A stretch of DNA of 64,000 nt from Pseudanabaena sp. Chao 1811 (GCF_027942295.1 NZ_CP101416.1:558001-622000), one strand, 5' to 3'; positions 45,379 through 54,491 are shown, counted from the stretch's first letter. The notes: generated from the letters alone by a model not told the origin. Made by a program: numbers and translations.

Positions 45379-46234
45379 CTTGATTATATTTAGAAGATTT
45401 ATTCAATACTTGATAGGATATTCCACCAATCAAAAAAACAATCAGATTTGAGAAAATCCCTGCACCTCCTCCAACATGCCAATAGTTAAAATTATTTATA
45501 TCACCTTGATTTAAAAGTATTGCTAATAAAAATAGGCGAATACTGTTAATAAAAACAATTAAAAAAACCGTACTTATATAGATAAAGATTTGTTTGGTTT
45601 TACTTGTAGGATAAATACTTAATAAAACAACGATAAAGGGAAGCATTGTTAATATGGGTCCCACACTAGAGCAGCTAGGCATTATTTCAACCGCTCCATT
45701 TTGGAGATAAATAACAGCACCCTGCCTAATAGATTGGAAGCCGAAATAGTGCAGCATAAAATTGAGAAACTGGGCATCAATATTTACAATCGGCTTTAAT
45801 ATATTATATAAAGATGCATAGGGCAAAGAAATAAGGGTTGCAACTAAAATTTCATTCTTGTAATTTATTAAGCGTCTAAATCCTGTAGTTACTAGGAGTA
45901 GACCGATACAAGTAATCACAGGGAAGAAGCCATATAAAACATCAATTTTTGATAGATAATATCGTCCCAAACTATGTCTGATGATCATCCATAGGATTAA
46001 AATTGTTCCCAAAATTGAAGCAGTGAGACTGCCACGCAATCTGAGCCTAAATTTCCGTTTCCACAGCAAAAAGCCAATACTAAACCATCCCAAGAAGTTA
46101 AGTAAAGATGGTACTCTTTCGGATATTTTCCAGACACTATACAGGTGAAGGATCGCCAAACAGCTAAGAGTTGCAAATATCCAAAAAGTCCGATCAGTCA
46201 GGATCTTTTTTAGCTGCTGTAGTTGCGATTCCAT
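45347..46234 (-). CDS. Cyanoexosortase A
   Basis: 295 aa, polytopic (about eight transmembrane helices). The three exosortase catalytic residues are visible: Cys in EIMPSCSSVGPIL (~189), Arg in FINSIRLFLLAI (~230) and His in FNYWHVGGGAGIF (~252). Exosortases process PEP-CTERM tails of exported proteins. No PEP-CTERM protein is encoded in this window, so targets must lie elsewhere. It forms a three-gene unit with the two genes downstream. Confidence 0.9.
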   Translation of the reverse strand: MESQLQQLKKILTDRTFWIFATLSCLAILHLYSVWKISERVPSLLNFLGWFSIGFLLWKRKFRLRLRGSLTASILGTILILWMIIRHSLGRYYLSKIDVLYGFFPVITCIGLLLVTTGFRRLINYKNEILVATLISLPYASLYNILKPIVNIDAQFLNFMLHYFGFQSIRQGAVIYLQNGAVEIMPSCSSVGPILTMLPFIVVLLSIYPTSKTKQIFIYISTVFLIVFINSIRLFLLAILLNQGDINNFNYWHVGGGAGIFSNLIVFLIGGISYQVLNKSSKYNQDESDKLSSRI

Positions 46235-46253
46235 AATGTTTTTATATCTTTAA

Positions 46254-48614
46254 TCAAATTGGCGATCGCGCGTCTTGTTGATCACGCAGAGTGTGGAAAT
46301 CTTTGTCAGGAGTCCACTGAATTGCACCATCTCTGCCTGTCCAAAATACGCGAATTTTGGCTTCATAGAATTGATTGACTATTTCCTCAACAACACTTGT
46401 GGCTGAAGCGATCGCAATTTTAGGACTAATCGCTTCCAAAATCTTGGAATCAATTTGCCCGCCTGTCCACCAGAGAATATTCGCGGATAATTTTGGTAGT
46501 AAGTCTTTTTGACCAATGATCACCTGTTGTGCCTTTTGGTCAGCATTAGCAAGCATTAGCCAAGATAGCTCACCCGTTTTGATTTTGAGAATAGCTGGTG
46601 ATTGATTGAGTAGTTGCACCTCGATTTGGTTATTAATCGTGAGAGTTTCACCCACTTTGAGTGAAGCTAAGGGAGTCTTTGCCGTGGACAGAGACTGTTG
46701 GAGGTCTTGATAGGGCTTAGGCGTAACACCAAGGCTAATATCGCGGAACTGGGCGATCGCTACAGAACTAGACATAAGCGTGTTCCATCCGTCACTGATA
46801 TCTGGCTGCGTATCGGTCGAAACTGCCCAATCAATACGATTAATACCCAATTTTTGCAATAGTGGTTGCAGGGTGAAACTGGCAAATTGCCGATCACCGC
46901 TATTAATCAGTACTGTTTGATTTTGATTACGGATGAGCATTATCGGCACATCATTAAATGCAGGTAATGTCACTTGAAATGCATTTGCTTGGGCGATCGC
47001 ATTGGGGACAAATAACACCACACAGGCAAGAACAAAGGCAATCGTCCAGCGCTGCATTTTGCCAAACCAAGGCACAAGCCAAATTGCTATGAATAACGCA
47101 TAGGCAAGCAACATTTGCCAGAGATGAATTGCCCCAACATTGGTATTGGCATTAGGTAGCGTGTTAACCCATTGAGCAATGTCAATTGTCCAATGCAGCA
47201 AGGGATAAAGTAGCCATGCAATACCCGCACCAATCGGTACAAAAATAATTGCTAATAGCCCGCTAATAATGCCGCCATAGGTAGATATTGACACTAGAGG
47301 TGTTGTACAAACATTAGCTAGCAGACTATAGGGTGTCAGTTTGCCAAATACAACCAATTGCAAAGGCAATGTCCAAATATATGCTGCGATCGGTACAGAC
47401 ATTAGTTCTGCGATCGCTGGGGGTAGCCATTCTAAACGCTCGGAAATCGAACGTGAGGTGGTGAGTAGTCCAAAGGTGGCAAGAAAACTAAACTGAAAAC
47501 CTAAATCCCAAATCCAGAGTGGTTGATAGAGCAGTAGCAATACCGCTGTAATTACTAAACCCAACACGGGACGACTACGACGCTGTACGACTAAACCAAT
47601 CAAACTACCGAAGCCCATAACAACTGCTCGTAAAATCGAGGGACTAGCGCCTGTCAGGAGTAAATATCCCCCCAAGCACAGGCTACCAATCAAAAATTGC
47701 AGTTTCAGTGAACTATTGTGGCTAATCGCGATCGCAGCTCCCAATACCAACGTGACTTGAAAGCCTGAAGCTGCCAGTACTGCCGCTAATCCCGCATTAA
47801 TAAATTCATCCTTGAGATCGCTCGGCAAGTCCACTGCACGGCTACCTAGTACTAAAGAGCTAAGCAAGGAACCCTCTGGCACACCTGCCCCCATCACATG
47901 GGCACGGACAATCTTACTAATAAACCACCATTCCCCAAAGGAGGGTGGATCACCTTGGAGAATTAGCGATCGCCCACTTAGCCCTGCAAATACACCTTGA
48001 CGCGCTAAGTAGGACTTAAAATCAAAGGCTCCAAAGTTATCAGCACGACTAGGCAAATATAATCTTCCTGAAAGTTCGATCGCTTGTCCTGCCCGTAAAC
48101 CTGTCACCTCAATCAATGGCACAGTGACATATAACTTGCCCGCAGTTGCAACAAACTTATTTGCTTCATCGGACTTCGTTTCTGTAGTGCTAGTAGTTGG
48201 AGTTGTTGCTGGATCAGGATTTTGACTAATATCCTTAAGATTTAATTTACCAGAAGGATTAATTTCTCGCACCTCTAGCAAAAATTTTGCCCTTTCACTG
48301 CGAGTTAGACTAGGCGGTTCCACCACCTGTCCCCGCACAATCACATTCGATATGGGTGCATATTTAGAAATATCGTTAGCTTGGGGTTGGGGCGTGCGCA
48401 GTTTCACATAAAAACAAGCAAAAATTGCTATCAATGTTGCAAGTAGATATACCCAACGCTTAGGACCTAAACGCCAGACAGCAGGAACCAGCAGCGATAA
48501 ACCAAAGCCGATACCAAATACTGTATAAAAGCCTGTCCAGTCTGGCAAAAAGCTGGCATATGCCCCTGCCACAAAAAACAAAGCTAAAACTAAGGCAATT
48601 TGCGATCTCCTCAT
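46254..48614 (-). CDS. comEC: ComEC/Rec2-family DNA uptake protein
   Basis: 786 aa. An N-terminal DUF4131-like region (to ~200: VRGQVVEPPSLTRSERAKFLLEV) is followed by the Competence domain with many transmembrane helices (GLAAVLAASGFQVTLVLGAAIAIS, LLTGASPSILRAVVMGFG), then a C-terminal metallo-lactamase-like domain (IMLIRNQNQTVLINSGDRQFA). The HxHxDH metal motif of active versions is replaced by TDTQPDISDGW, so the nuclease part looks degenerate. It likely forms the inner-membrane DNA channel. Confidence 0.9.
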   Translation of the reverse strand: MRRSQIALVLALFFVAGAYASFLPDWTGFYTVFGIGFGLSLLVPAVWRLGPKRWVYLLATLIAIFACFYVKLRTPQPQANDISKYAPISNVIVRGQVVEPPSLTRSERAKFLLEVREINPSGKLNLKDISQNPDPATTPTTSTTETKSDEANKFVATAGKLYVTVPLIEVTGLRAGQAIELSGRLYLPSRADNFGAFDFKSYLARQGVFAGLSGRSLILQGDPPSFGEWWFISKIVRAHVMGAGVPEGSLLSSLVLGSRAVDLPSDLKDEFINAGLAAVLAASGFQVTLVLGAAIAISHNSSLKLQFLIGSLCLGGYLLLTGASPSILRAVVMGFGSLIGLVVQRRSRPVLGLVITAVLLLLYQPLWIWDLGFQFSFLATFGLLTTSRSISERLEWLPPAIAELMSVPIAAYIWTLPLQLVVFGKLTPYSLLANVCTTPLVSISTYGGIISGLLAIIFVPIGAGIAWLLYPLLHWTIDIAQWVNTLPNANTNVGAIHLWQMLLAYALFIAIWLVPWFGKMQRWTIAFVLACVVLFVPNAIAQANAFQVTLPAFNDVPIMLIRNQNQTVLINSGDRQFASFTLQPLLQKLGINRIDWAVSTDTQPDISDGWNTLMSSSVAIAQFRDISLGVTPKPYQDLQQSLSTAKTPLASLKVGETLTINNQIEVQLLNQSPAILKIKTGELSWLMLANADQKAQQVIIGQKDLLPKLSANILWWTGGQIDSKILEAISPKIAIASATSVVEEIVNQFYEAKIRVFWTGRDGAIQWTPDKDFHTLRDQQDARSPI

Positions 48615-48630
48615 GTACTCAATTTCAAGG

Positions 48631-48906
48631 CTAACTTAAGGTATCGTCGTAATTGTTCCGAAGGTAGCGATCGCTAAATTCTGAAGGTGGGCGATCGTTA
48701 CTCCAAGCCCACCAAGCTGCTTGGCACTCGCATTTATAAAATTCTTGCCATTTCCGTTGATGATTTTCCGTGTAAACAGGCGATCGGCGATTGACCCACA
48801 CCGCTTCAGCTTTACTTGGAGGTTGACTACAGCGTGGACAACAAAAACTACTGGCGTGTGTAGCCTTTTCGACCCACTCTGGAGGAATCGGATTAAAAGC
48901 TTCCAT
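48631..48906 (-). CDS. Small CxxC zinc-ribbon-like hypothetical protein
   Basis: About 91 aa from the ATG at 48906; a TTG start at 48957 would give 108 aa. SSFCCPRCSQPPSKAEAVWVNRRSPVYTENHQRK then WQEFYKCECQAAWWAW carries two Cys pairs, as in a zinc ribbon, and PIPPEWVEKA at the start. It lies 16 bp upstream of comEC and is probably co-transcribed. Conserved cyanobacterial protein of unknown role. Confidence 0.75.
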   Translation of the reverse strand: MEAFNPIPPEWVEKATHASSFCCPRCSQPPSKAEAVWVNRRSPVYTENHQRKWQEFYKCECQAAWWAWSNDRPPSEFSDRYLRNNYDDTLS

Positions 48907-49148
48907 AAAAAATGACAGGTAACGCGACTCCGCGATAATTGTTTCTAAAGATCCCAAGATCTTGCCTTAAGTTAACGCAAGATTAGCAATAAATGTCCTA
49001 CGCTACTCATTTCTCTGCAAATAAATCCACCCAAAAAGCATAAAGTTGTGGAACAAATCGAGTATTCACCAAAATTGTTCATACTTTACTGTACTCACTC
49101 CTATCCAGCAATAACATTTTCGAGTCTAGTAAGTGACTAAGCATAATT

Positions 49149-49296
49149 AACGTCAATTCGCGTTAAGCTGGCAAATTTGAAAACTCCAAAAGTAAGAACC
49201 TTGCTAAGCAAGGCTCTTACTTTTGGGATTTGAGAGGGAGTTTGCGTAGCAAACTCCCTCTCAAATCCCGTTTCAAATTATCCCGAACTCGCGTTT
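49149..49296 (-). repeat. Palindromic dispersed repeat, copy B
   Basis: Inverse-orientation copy of the element at 31328-31475. The shared parts are AAGCTGGCAAATTT, the two hairpins, and CCCGTTTCAAATTATCC with GAACTCG. The hairpin arms differ from copy A but remain complementary: GGATTTGAGAGGGAGTTTGC pairs with its complement around GTA. Its inner end reaches into the 5' part of the GGDEF pseudogene. Confidence 0.8.
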
Positions 49297-49955
49297 GCTT
49301 ATTGTCATCAACCCAAAAAGCCTTCTTTGCATATGGAATGGGTTTTACCCTCTCACTCTTAACCCGAACTCAGGTTACATTAAGTTTATGGCTCCCCATA
49401 ATCCCTTCTGTATTCTCATTTCTGTTCAGCAGTGTTATTTCGATCATTTATCTGAGTGAACAGTTTCGCTATGCATCAAATATCGATGATCTGACTTAAA
49501 TTGCTAACCGTCGTTATTTTGATCTCTTTCTCCTCAAAAACTTCAACACTAAAAAAGATCTGTCAGTAATTCTCTGTGATATCGATCATTTCAAGCTATA
49601 CAACAATAGTTATGGGCATCAGGCTGGGGATTCTTGCTTAAAACAAGTAGCTAGTGCAATCGGGAAATCTGTACGGAGTGGAGAGCTAGCTGGTAGATAT
49701 GGTGGAGAAGAGTTTGCCGTCGTGCTTCCTGATGCTGACTTTAAGACAGCCTTATCTGTTGCCGAAAGAATTGTCAGCAATGTCCGTGCGCTGGATATCC
49801 CCCATAAAAGCTCAAAAACCTGTAATATTGTGACCTTAAGCTGTGTAATTGCAACAAGGACAGTTGAAGATGGCTCTAGCTTGGATTTACTGATTTGAGC
49901 TGATCGCGCACTCTATAAAGCTAAAGAACTCAGTCGCGATCGCGCTGTAGGATAG
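49297..49955 (+). pseudogene. GGDEF diguanylate cyclase, two in-frame stops
   Basis: In one continuous frame this reads a membrane segment (LSLWLPIIPSVFSFLFSSVI), then SNIDDLT-stop-IANRRYFDLF, then LSVILCDIDHFKLYNNSYGHQAGDS, the active-site RYGGEEFAVVLPDAD, and DLLI-stop-ADRALYKAKELSRD, ending at TAG 49953. The TAA (49497-49499) replaces the Gln of the conserved DDLTQIANRR, and the TGA (49896-49898) precedes the ADRALYKAK motif. The rest is undamaged, so decay is recent. The start is missing or was replaced by the adjacent repeat. A short product from 49230 to the first stop would have only the membrane part. Confidence 0.85.
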
Positions 49956-49990
49956 GATCAAGTTTAGTTAAGACATTAACTATTGAGAAT

Positions 49991-50029
49991 ATTGAGAGAG
50001 TGCGCCCCTAAGGGGCGCACTCTCTCAAT
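49991..50029 (+). terminator. Perfect palindrome after the GGDEF pseudogene
   Basis: 18-bp arms ATTGAGAGAGTGCGCCCC and GGGGCGCACTCTCTCAAT around TAA. Same style as other gene-end hairpins in the window. Confidence 0.7.
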
Positions 50030-50129
50030 GGATATACACTTGCTTCCTAATATTAAAAAGTGTAAATATTCAGGTTAAGATGTAAAGGTTTGTTACAAGT
50101 TTTAGCAGTCCTTCCATCGTTAGTGAGCC

Positions 50130-51821
50130 GTGTCAGCTTTATCTTCTGAACCCAATTATCGCTGGAGTCGTGACAACTACTCTGAACTCGCCCGCACCAT
50201 AGACATCTGGCGTACTGTTCTCACCTTTTCTTGGATGATCTGGCTCGATGGCAAAAAATGGAGCTATATCGGGGGCAAAACTGAATCCAAAGTCAAACAA
50301 CGCACTAGAAAACGGGCAATTTGGCTAAGGGAATCCATGCTACAACTGGGACCCACATTTATTAAAGTTGGGCAATTGCTTTCCACCCGTGCCGATATTT
50401 TGCCAACGGAGTCCGTTGAGGAATTATCTAAGTTACAGGACAAGGTTCCTGCATTTACTGCGGAAAAGGCGAAGCAAATTATTGAGGCAGATTTAGGCAA
50501 GTCCGTTGACCAAATGTTTGGTTACTTTGATCCTGTCCCCCTTGCCGCAGCAAGCCTAGGACAGGTGCATAAGGCACAACTGCATACGGGCGAAGAAATC
50601 GTGGTTAAGGTACAACGTCCGGGATTATTGAAATTATTTGCGATCGATTTAGGTATTCTCAAGAAAATTGCACAGTATTTTCAAAATCATCCCAAGTATG
50701 GACGGGGACGTGATTGGGTTGGTATTTATGAAGAATGCCGCAAAATCCTTTACGAGGAAGCAGATTATCTCAACGAAGGTCGTAATGCTGATACCTTTCG
50801 TCGTAATTTTCGAGGCGATCGCCGCATTATGGTTCCGCGAGTTTATTGGCGTTACGCATCACGACGAGTGCTGACTCTAGAATATATGCCGGGGATCAAG
50901 GTAAGTAACTATGAAGCTCTTGAAGCCGCAGGGATCGATCGCAAAATTATTGCTCGCATCGGTGCAGAGTCATATCTCGAACAATTGCTCAATCATGGCT
51001 TTTTCCATGCCGATCCCCATCCCGGAAACTTAGCAGTTACTGGCAAAGGTGAACTGATTTTCTATGATTTCGGAATGATGGGACAGATCCAAACCATCAC
51101 CCGTGATAAATTACTGCGCACTTTCTTTGGAATCGCCAAAAAAGATGCGGAGGCAGTGGTTAATTCCTTAATTGAATTAGGCGCTTTAGAAGTCAAAGGT
51201 GACATTGGACCAATTAGGCGATCGGTGCAGTATATGCTCGACAACTTCATGGGGCAACCTATGGATAAGCAATCGGTTGCAGCGATCAGTGATGATTTGT
51301 ACGATATTGCCTATGACCAACCATTTCGATTTCCCGCCACCTTTACCTTTGTCATGCGGGCACTCTCAACCCTTGAAGGTCTGGGCAAAGGACTTGATCC
51401 TAGTTTTAACTTTATGGAAGTCGCAAAACCCTACGCAACCAATCTTATGGAAAATGGCAGTAATAAGGAGTCAGGTAATTTATCTACCGCTTTTCTCGGT
51501 GAGCTGGGTAGACAAGCCGCTCAGGTAAGTAATACAGCGATCGCCTTACCACGTCGAATTGATGACACCCTCGCCAAACTCGAACGTGGTGATATTCGGG
51601 TCAGAATCAAATCCCAAGAAACTGATCGCCTATTACGTCGCCTCAGTAATGTCGGCATCGGCGCAATCTATGCCCTTTTAGGAGCAACTTGCCTATCATG
51701 TGCCACCCTTTTATTAGTTAATGGCTGGTTTGTTCCCGCGATCATGGCAACACTCTTTGCCATAGTTTTTGTATTAATCTTATTACGATTGTTATCGCGA
51801 ATTGATCGTCCTGAACGATGA
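50130..51821 (+). CDS. ABC1/AarF/UbiB-family atypical kinase
   Basis: 563 aa from a GTG start. Family marks: GPTFIKVGQLLSTRADILP (KxGQ motif, ~75), ELSKLQDKVPAF, LAAASLGQVHKAQL (Ala-rich loop replacing the Gly-rich loop), the Lys in IVVKVQRPGL, and HADPHPGNLAV plus the DFG in FYDFGMMGQ. Two C-terminal transmembrane helices (GAIYALLGATCLSCATLLLVNG and IMATLFAIVFVLILLRLL). Such proteins (plastid ABC1K, UbiB) regulate quinone or prenyl-lipid metabolism. Confidence 0.93.
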   Translation: MSALSSEPNYRWSRDNYSELARTIDIWRTVLTFSWMIWLDGKKWSYIGGKTESKVKQRTRKRAIWLRESMLQLGPTFIKVGQLLSTRADILPTESVEELSKLQDKVPAFTAEKAKQIIEADLGKSVDQMFGYFDPVPLAAASLGQVHKAQLHTGEEIVVKVQRPGLLKLFAIDLGILKKIAQYFQNHPKYGRGRDWVGIYEECRKILYEEADYLNEGRNADTFRRNFRGDRRIMVPRVYWRYASRRVLTLEYMPGIKVSNYEALEAAGIDRKIIARIGAESYLEQLLNHGFFHADPHPGNLAVTGKGELIFYDFGMMGQIQTITRDKLLRTFFGIAKKDAEAVVNSLIELGALEVKGDIGPIRRSVQYMLDNFMGQPMDKQSVAAISDDLYDIAYDQPFRFPATFTFVMRALSTLEGLGKGLDPSFNFMEVAKPYATNLMENGSNKESGNLSTAFLGELGRQAAQVSNTAIALPRRIDDTLAKLERGDIRVRIKSQETDRLLRRLSNVGIGAIYALLGATCLSCATLLLVNGWFVPAIMATLFAIVFVLILLRLLSRIDRPER

Positions 51822-51830
51822 TTTGCTTAC

Positions 51831-51885
51831 AAATCAAATTTAGTATTTGCAATGCTTAAAGCATTGCAAATACTAAATTTGATTT
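51831..51885. repeat. 27-bp perfect palindrome between kinase and phosphatase genes
   Basis: Arms begin AAATCAAATTTAGTATTTGC (51831-51857) and are repeated inverted (51859-51885), loop of one A. It is the longest uninterrupted stem in the window. It may terminate the kinase transcript, but strand and role are not certain. Confidence 0.8.
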
Positions 51886-51991
51886 TAATGATAGTTTATG
51901 AATATTACTGTAGTTTTTACCTGTGAAGGTTAAACTAAAGATTGCGGTAGCAGAACTGGTTAATTCAATACGTCGAGTCGAACCACCTAAC

Positions 51992-52729
51992 ATGAAGCGT
52001 CTATTTGCGGGAGCAACAGATACGGGCTGTGTCAGATCAGCCAATCAAGATTCTTACTATATCGATCCTGATGGACGATTTTTTGTAGTTGCTGATGGGA
52101 TGGGAGGACACGCAGGGGGCGAGATAGCAAGTAAGATTGCTGTCGATTCCATCCGTGAATGTTTAGACGCACTTTGGGATGTCGAAACAACACCTCAAAA
52201 GCTGATGCAGGATGCGATTGACAAGGCAAACCAAGCCATTATTAATGATCAAATGGCTAATCCTGTGCGCTCAGACATGGGAACAACCGTAGTCTTATTA
52301 CTATTTCGTGACGAACAGCCGTGGTTTTGCCACATTGGAGACTCACGACTATATCGTTTACGGGGAGCAAAATTAGAACAAATCAGTGATGACCATACAT
52401 GGATTGCCCGTGCGATTCAAACGGGGGTAGTCAATGCCGACGACGCGAAAAGCCATCCTTGGCGACATATGCTCCTACAATGCTTGGGGCGTGAAGACTT
52501 AAAATCAATTACAGCACAGGATATCGAGTGGCAACCTGGCGATCGCTTCTTGATCTGTAGTGATGGTTTAACTGAGGAACTAAGCGATGATCGCATCACT
52601 CACCAACTCAAGAATACTCGTAACTGCCAACAAGCTGCCGAAGCCTTAGTCGAAGCGGCAAAGTTACGTGGTGGTCGAGACAATATCACTGTAGTAATTG
52701 TATCTAACGAATTAAATCCAAATAGTTAG
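51992..52729 (+). CDS. PP2C-type serine/threonine phosphatase
   Basis: 245 aa from the ATG at 51992 (MKRLFAGATDTGCVRSANQDSYY); a GTG 23 codons upstream is possible. PP2C motifs: NQDSYYIDPDGRFFVVADGMGGHAGGEIAS (metal-binding Asp pairs), MGTTVVLLLF, HIGDSRLYRLRGAKL, DRFLICSDGLTEELSDD and RGGRDNITVVIV. A soluble Stp1/PphA-like phosphatase that would oppose Ser/Thr kinases. Confidence 0.93.
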   Translation: MKRLFAGATDTGCVRSANQDSYYIDPDGRFFVVADGMGGHAGGEIASKIAVDSIRECLDALWDVETTPQKLMQDAIDKANQAIINDQMANPVRSDMGTTVVLLLFRDEQPWFCHIGDSRLYRLRGAKLEQISDDHTWIARAIQTGVVNADDAKSHPWRHMLLQCLGREDLKSITAQDIEWQPGDRFLICSDGLTEELSDDRITHQLKNTRNCQQAAEALVEAAKLRGGRDNITVVIVSNELNPNS

Positions 52730-52732
52730 TTA

Positions 52733-52815
52733 CAGCGCTTGGCGCTGACATGAAAACCAGAGAAATTTTTGAAAGCACTGCTTCGCAGTGCTTTCAAAAA
52801 TTTCTCTGGGCTACT
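52733..52815 (-). repeat. Two-hairpin repeat element, copy 1
   Basis: The left part has TTACAGCGCTTGGCGCTGACATG, a small stem; the main stem CCAGAGAAATTTTTGAAAGC (52757-52809 overall) has 25-bp arms around TTC. In its own orientation the parts match other copies at 53560, 54278, 55393 and 55507. Confidence 0.8.
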
Positions 52816-52823
52816 TTATAAGC

Positions 52824-52868
52824 CTCAAAAGGGAGTTGCGACGCGAAGCGTCGCAACTCCCTTTTGAG
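52824..52868. repeat. Perfect palindrome upstream of the HExxH gene
   Basis: 21-bp arms starting CTCAAAAGGGAGTTGCGACG around GAA. It follows the repeat element directly; no start or stop lies near. Possibly another repeat family member. Confidence 0.7.
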
Positions 52869-52974
52869 CTTTAGTTCTGCCCTAATAGTTAATTAATAGT
52901 TGAGATTGTCTGTCTAGGTAGAGCCAACTAACAACCTCTATCTATACTAGAAGCGTAAAGCTCAGTAATTCCTA

Positions 52975-53559
52975 ATGAATAGCATTCGGAGAATCAGCTT
53001 TTTAATTTTGTTGACCCTAGCATTAGTAACCGCAATTGGGGTGTCAGATCTCAGCTTTTTTGCGAATTCGGAGGCAAAATCTAGCCTAGCGGAGGAAGCT
53101 TGGGGACAGGCGGGATCGATCGCCTATCAAGCGGCGGCAAGAACGATGCGCTCTAAAAATGGTGAAGGCAGACCTCTCGATAATGTCCAGAAACGCTATC
53201 TAAGGCGATATTTCATCGATTATATTGACCGTGTCACCGTGATTTACGATGCTCAAATGATGGATCGCTGGATCTTGGGCAATGTCGCTGTCCATTTTGG
53301 GAAAGTAGAGACGATCGCCCAAACCTATTGCGATCGCATCTATCTTCGCGATCCATACAAATCTGAAGATCCCAAACAGTTGGCAGTACTAGCTCATGAA
53401 ATGGTGCATGTACGCCAATGCGCCCAAAATGGAGGATTAGATCAGTTTGGCTATCAATATTTTGTGGAATATAAACGCGCCAAACAAAAGTACGAAAATA
53501 ATCTCATGGAGCGAGAAGCCTACGATTTACAAAATCGCTTTGCCAAAACCAACCAATAA
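52975..53559 (+). CDS. Exported HExxH putative metallopeptidase
   Basis: 194 aa. An N-terminal signal peptide or anchor (ISFLILLTLALVTAIGV) and a zincin-like motif LAVLAHEMVHVRQCAQ (HExxH, ~141-145) with a candidate third ligand Glu in NLMEREAYDLQNRF. The domain resembles DUF4157-type peptidase-like proteins. Substrate unknown; whether it is active depends on the third ligand. Confidence 0.75.
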   Translation: MNSIRRISFLILLTLALVTAIGVSDLSFFANSEAKSSLAEEAWGQAGSIAYQAAARTMRSKNGEGRPLDNVQKRYLRRYFIDYIDRVTVIYDAQMMDRWILGNVAVHFGKVETIAQTYCDRIYLRDPYKSEDPKQLAVLAHEMVHVRQCAQNGGLDQFGYQYFVEYKRAKQKYENNLMEREAYDLQNRFAKTNQ

Positions 53560-53633
53560 AGATTTTTGAAAGCGCGGCGAAACAGCGCTTTCAAAAATCT
53601 CTCTGTGTTTCAAGTCGGTGTAAAGCGCTGTAA
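53560..53633 (+). repeat. Two-hairpin repeat element, copy 2
   Basis: Main stem AGATTTTTGAAAGCGC and GCGCTTTCAAAAATCT (53560-53600), then GTGTTTCAAGTCGG and TAAAGCGCTGTAA. The main stem overlaps the stop of the HExxH gene and may end its transcript. Confidence 0.75.
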
Positions 53634-53671
53634 CGTTAAAATTAGTAACGTTACATTATGTCTTCGCTGTT

Positions 53672-54268
53672 TTGTATACTCGACCTCTCGCTAATCTCAT
53701 CGAACAATTGCAGCGTCTCCCCGGAGTAGGTGCAAAAACTGCTCAACGCTTATCCCTTCACATCATCAAGCGTCCCACCGAAGAGATCGAAGCCCTTGCC
53801 CAAGCATTAATTCAAGCCAAGCAACAAGTGGGCAGTTGCACCGTATGTGGTCATTTATCGGCGGAACCCATCTGCGAGATTTGCGCCCATCCTAGTCGCG
53901 ATAATTCGATTATTTGCGTAGTCGCTGACTCTCGTGACCTCATTGCCCTAGAAAAAACTCGCGAATATCGCGGCAAATATCATGTGCTCGGTGGTCTCAT
54001 TTCACCAATGGATGGCATTAGCCCCGATCAATTAAATATTCAAAGCCTCGTCCGTCGCGTCAGTGGTAATAAAGTTACTGAGGTAATTATGGCGATCGCC
54101 CCCAGTGTCGAAGGAGAAACTACCACACTCTATGTGGGCGGATTATTAAAACCCTTTACAAAAGTTACGCGGATTGCCTTTGGTATTCCTATGGGTGGTG
54201 ATTTAGAATATGCAGATGAGGTAACACTCGCCAAAGCGATCGAGGGCAGACGCGAATTAGATTTTTAG
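53672..54268 (+). CDS. recR: Recombination protein RecR
   Basis: 198 aa. Helix-hairpin-helix [21 protein letters not shown] at the start, zinc finger [16 protein letters not shown] (~57-72), then the TOPRIM domain ([20 protein letters not shown]). It acts with RecF/RecO loading RecA at gaps. No ATG lies in frame near the conserved start; a TTG at 53672 is used, giving [13 protein letters not shown]. Confidence 0.95.
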   Translation: MYTRPLANLIEQLQRLPGVGAKTAQRLSLHIIKRPTEEIEALAQALIQAKQQVGSCTVCGHLSAEPICEICAHPSRDNSIICVVADSRDLIALEKTREYRGKYHVLGGLISPMDGISPDQLNIQSLVRRVSGNKVTEVIMAIAPSVEGETTTLYVGGLLKPFTKVTRIAFGIPMGGDLEYADEVTLAKAIEGRRELDF

Positions 54269-54277
54269 TTTGTTACA

Positions 54278-54352
54278 GCACTTTGCGCTCAAGTCCAAAC
54301 CAAAATTTTTTTAAAAGTGTTGCAAAGCAATACTTTTAAAAATTTCTTTTGA
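54278..54352 (-). repeat. Two-hairpin repeat element, copy 3
   Basis: TTACAGCACTTTGCGCTCAAG with CCAAACC, then main stem AAAATTTTTTTAAAAGTGTTGC (arms with one to two imperfections) around AAAG. Located 10 bp after recR. Confidence 0.7.
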
Positions 54353-54491
54353 TTCAGCCGTATAAAGACCGTCTCAAAGAGACAGTCTCTTAACAAAATC
54401 TTGTTGCATATTGTTCCATCATGCAGATAATATTTTGCTGGTTCGCAACACAAAAATGATGATGATTAACCCTTTCCCTAGAGGGAGTTCC

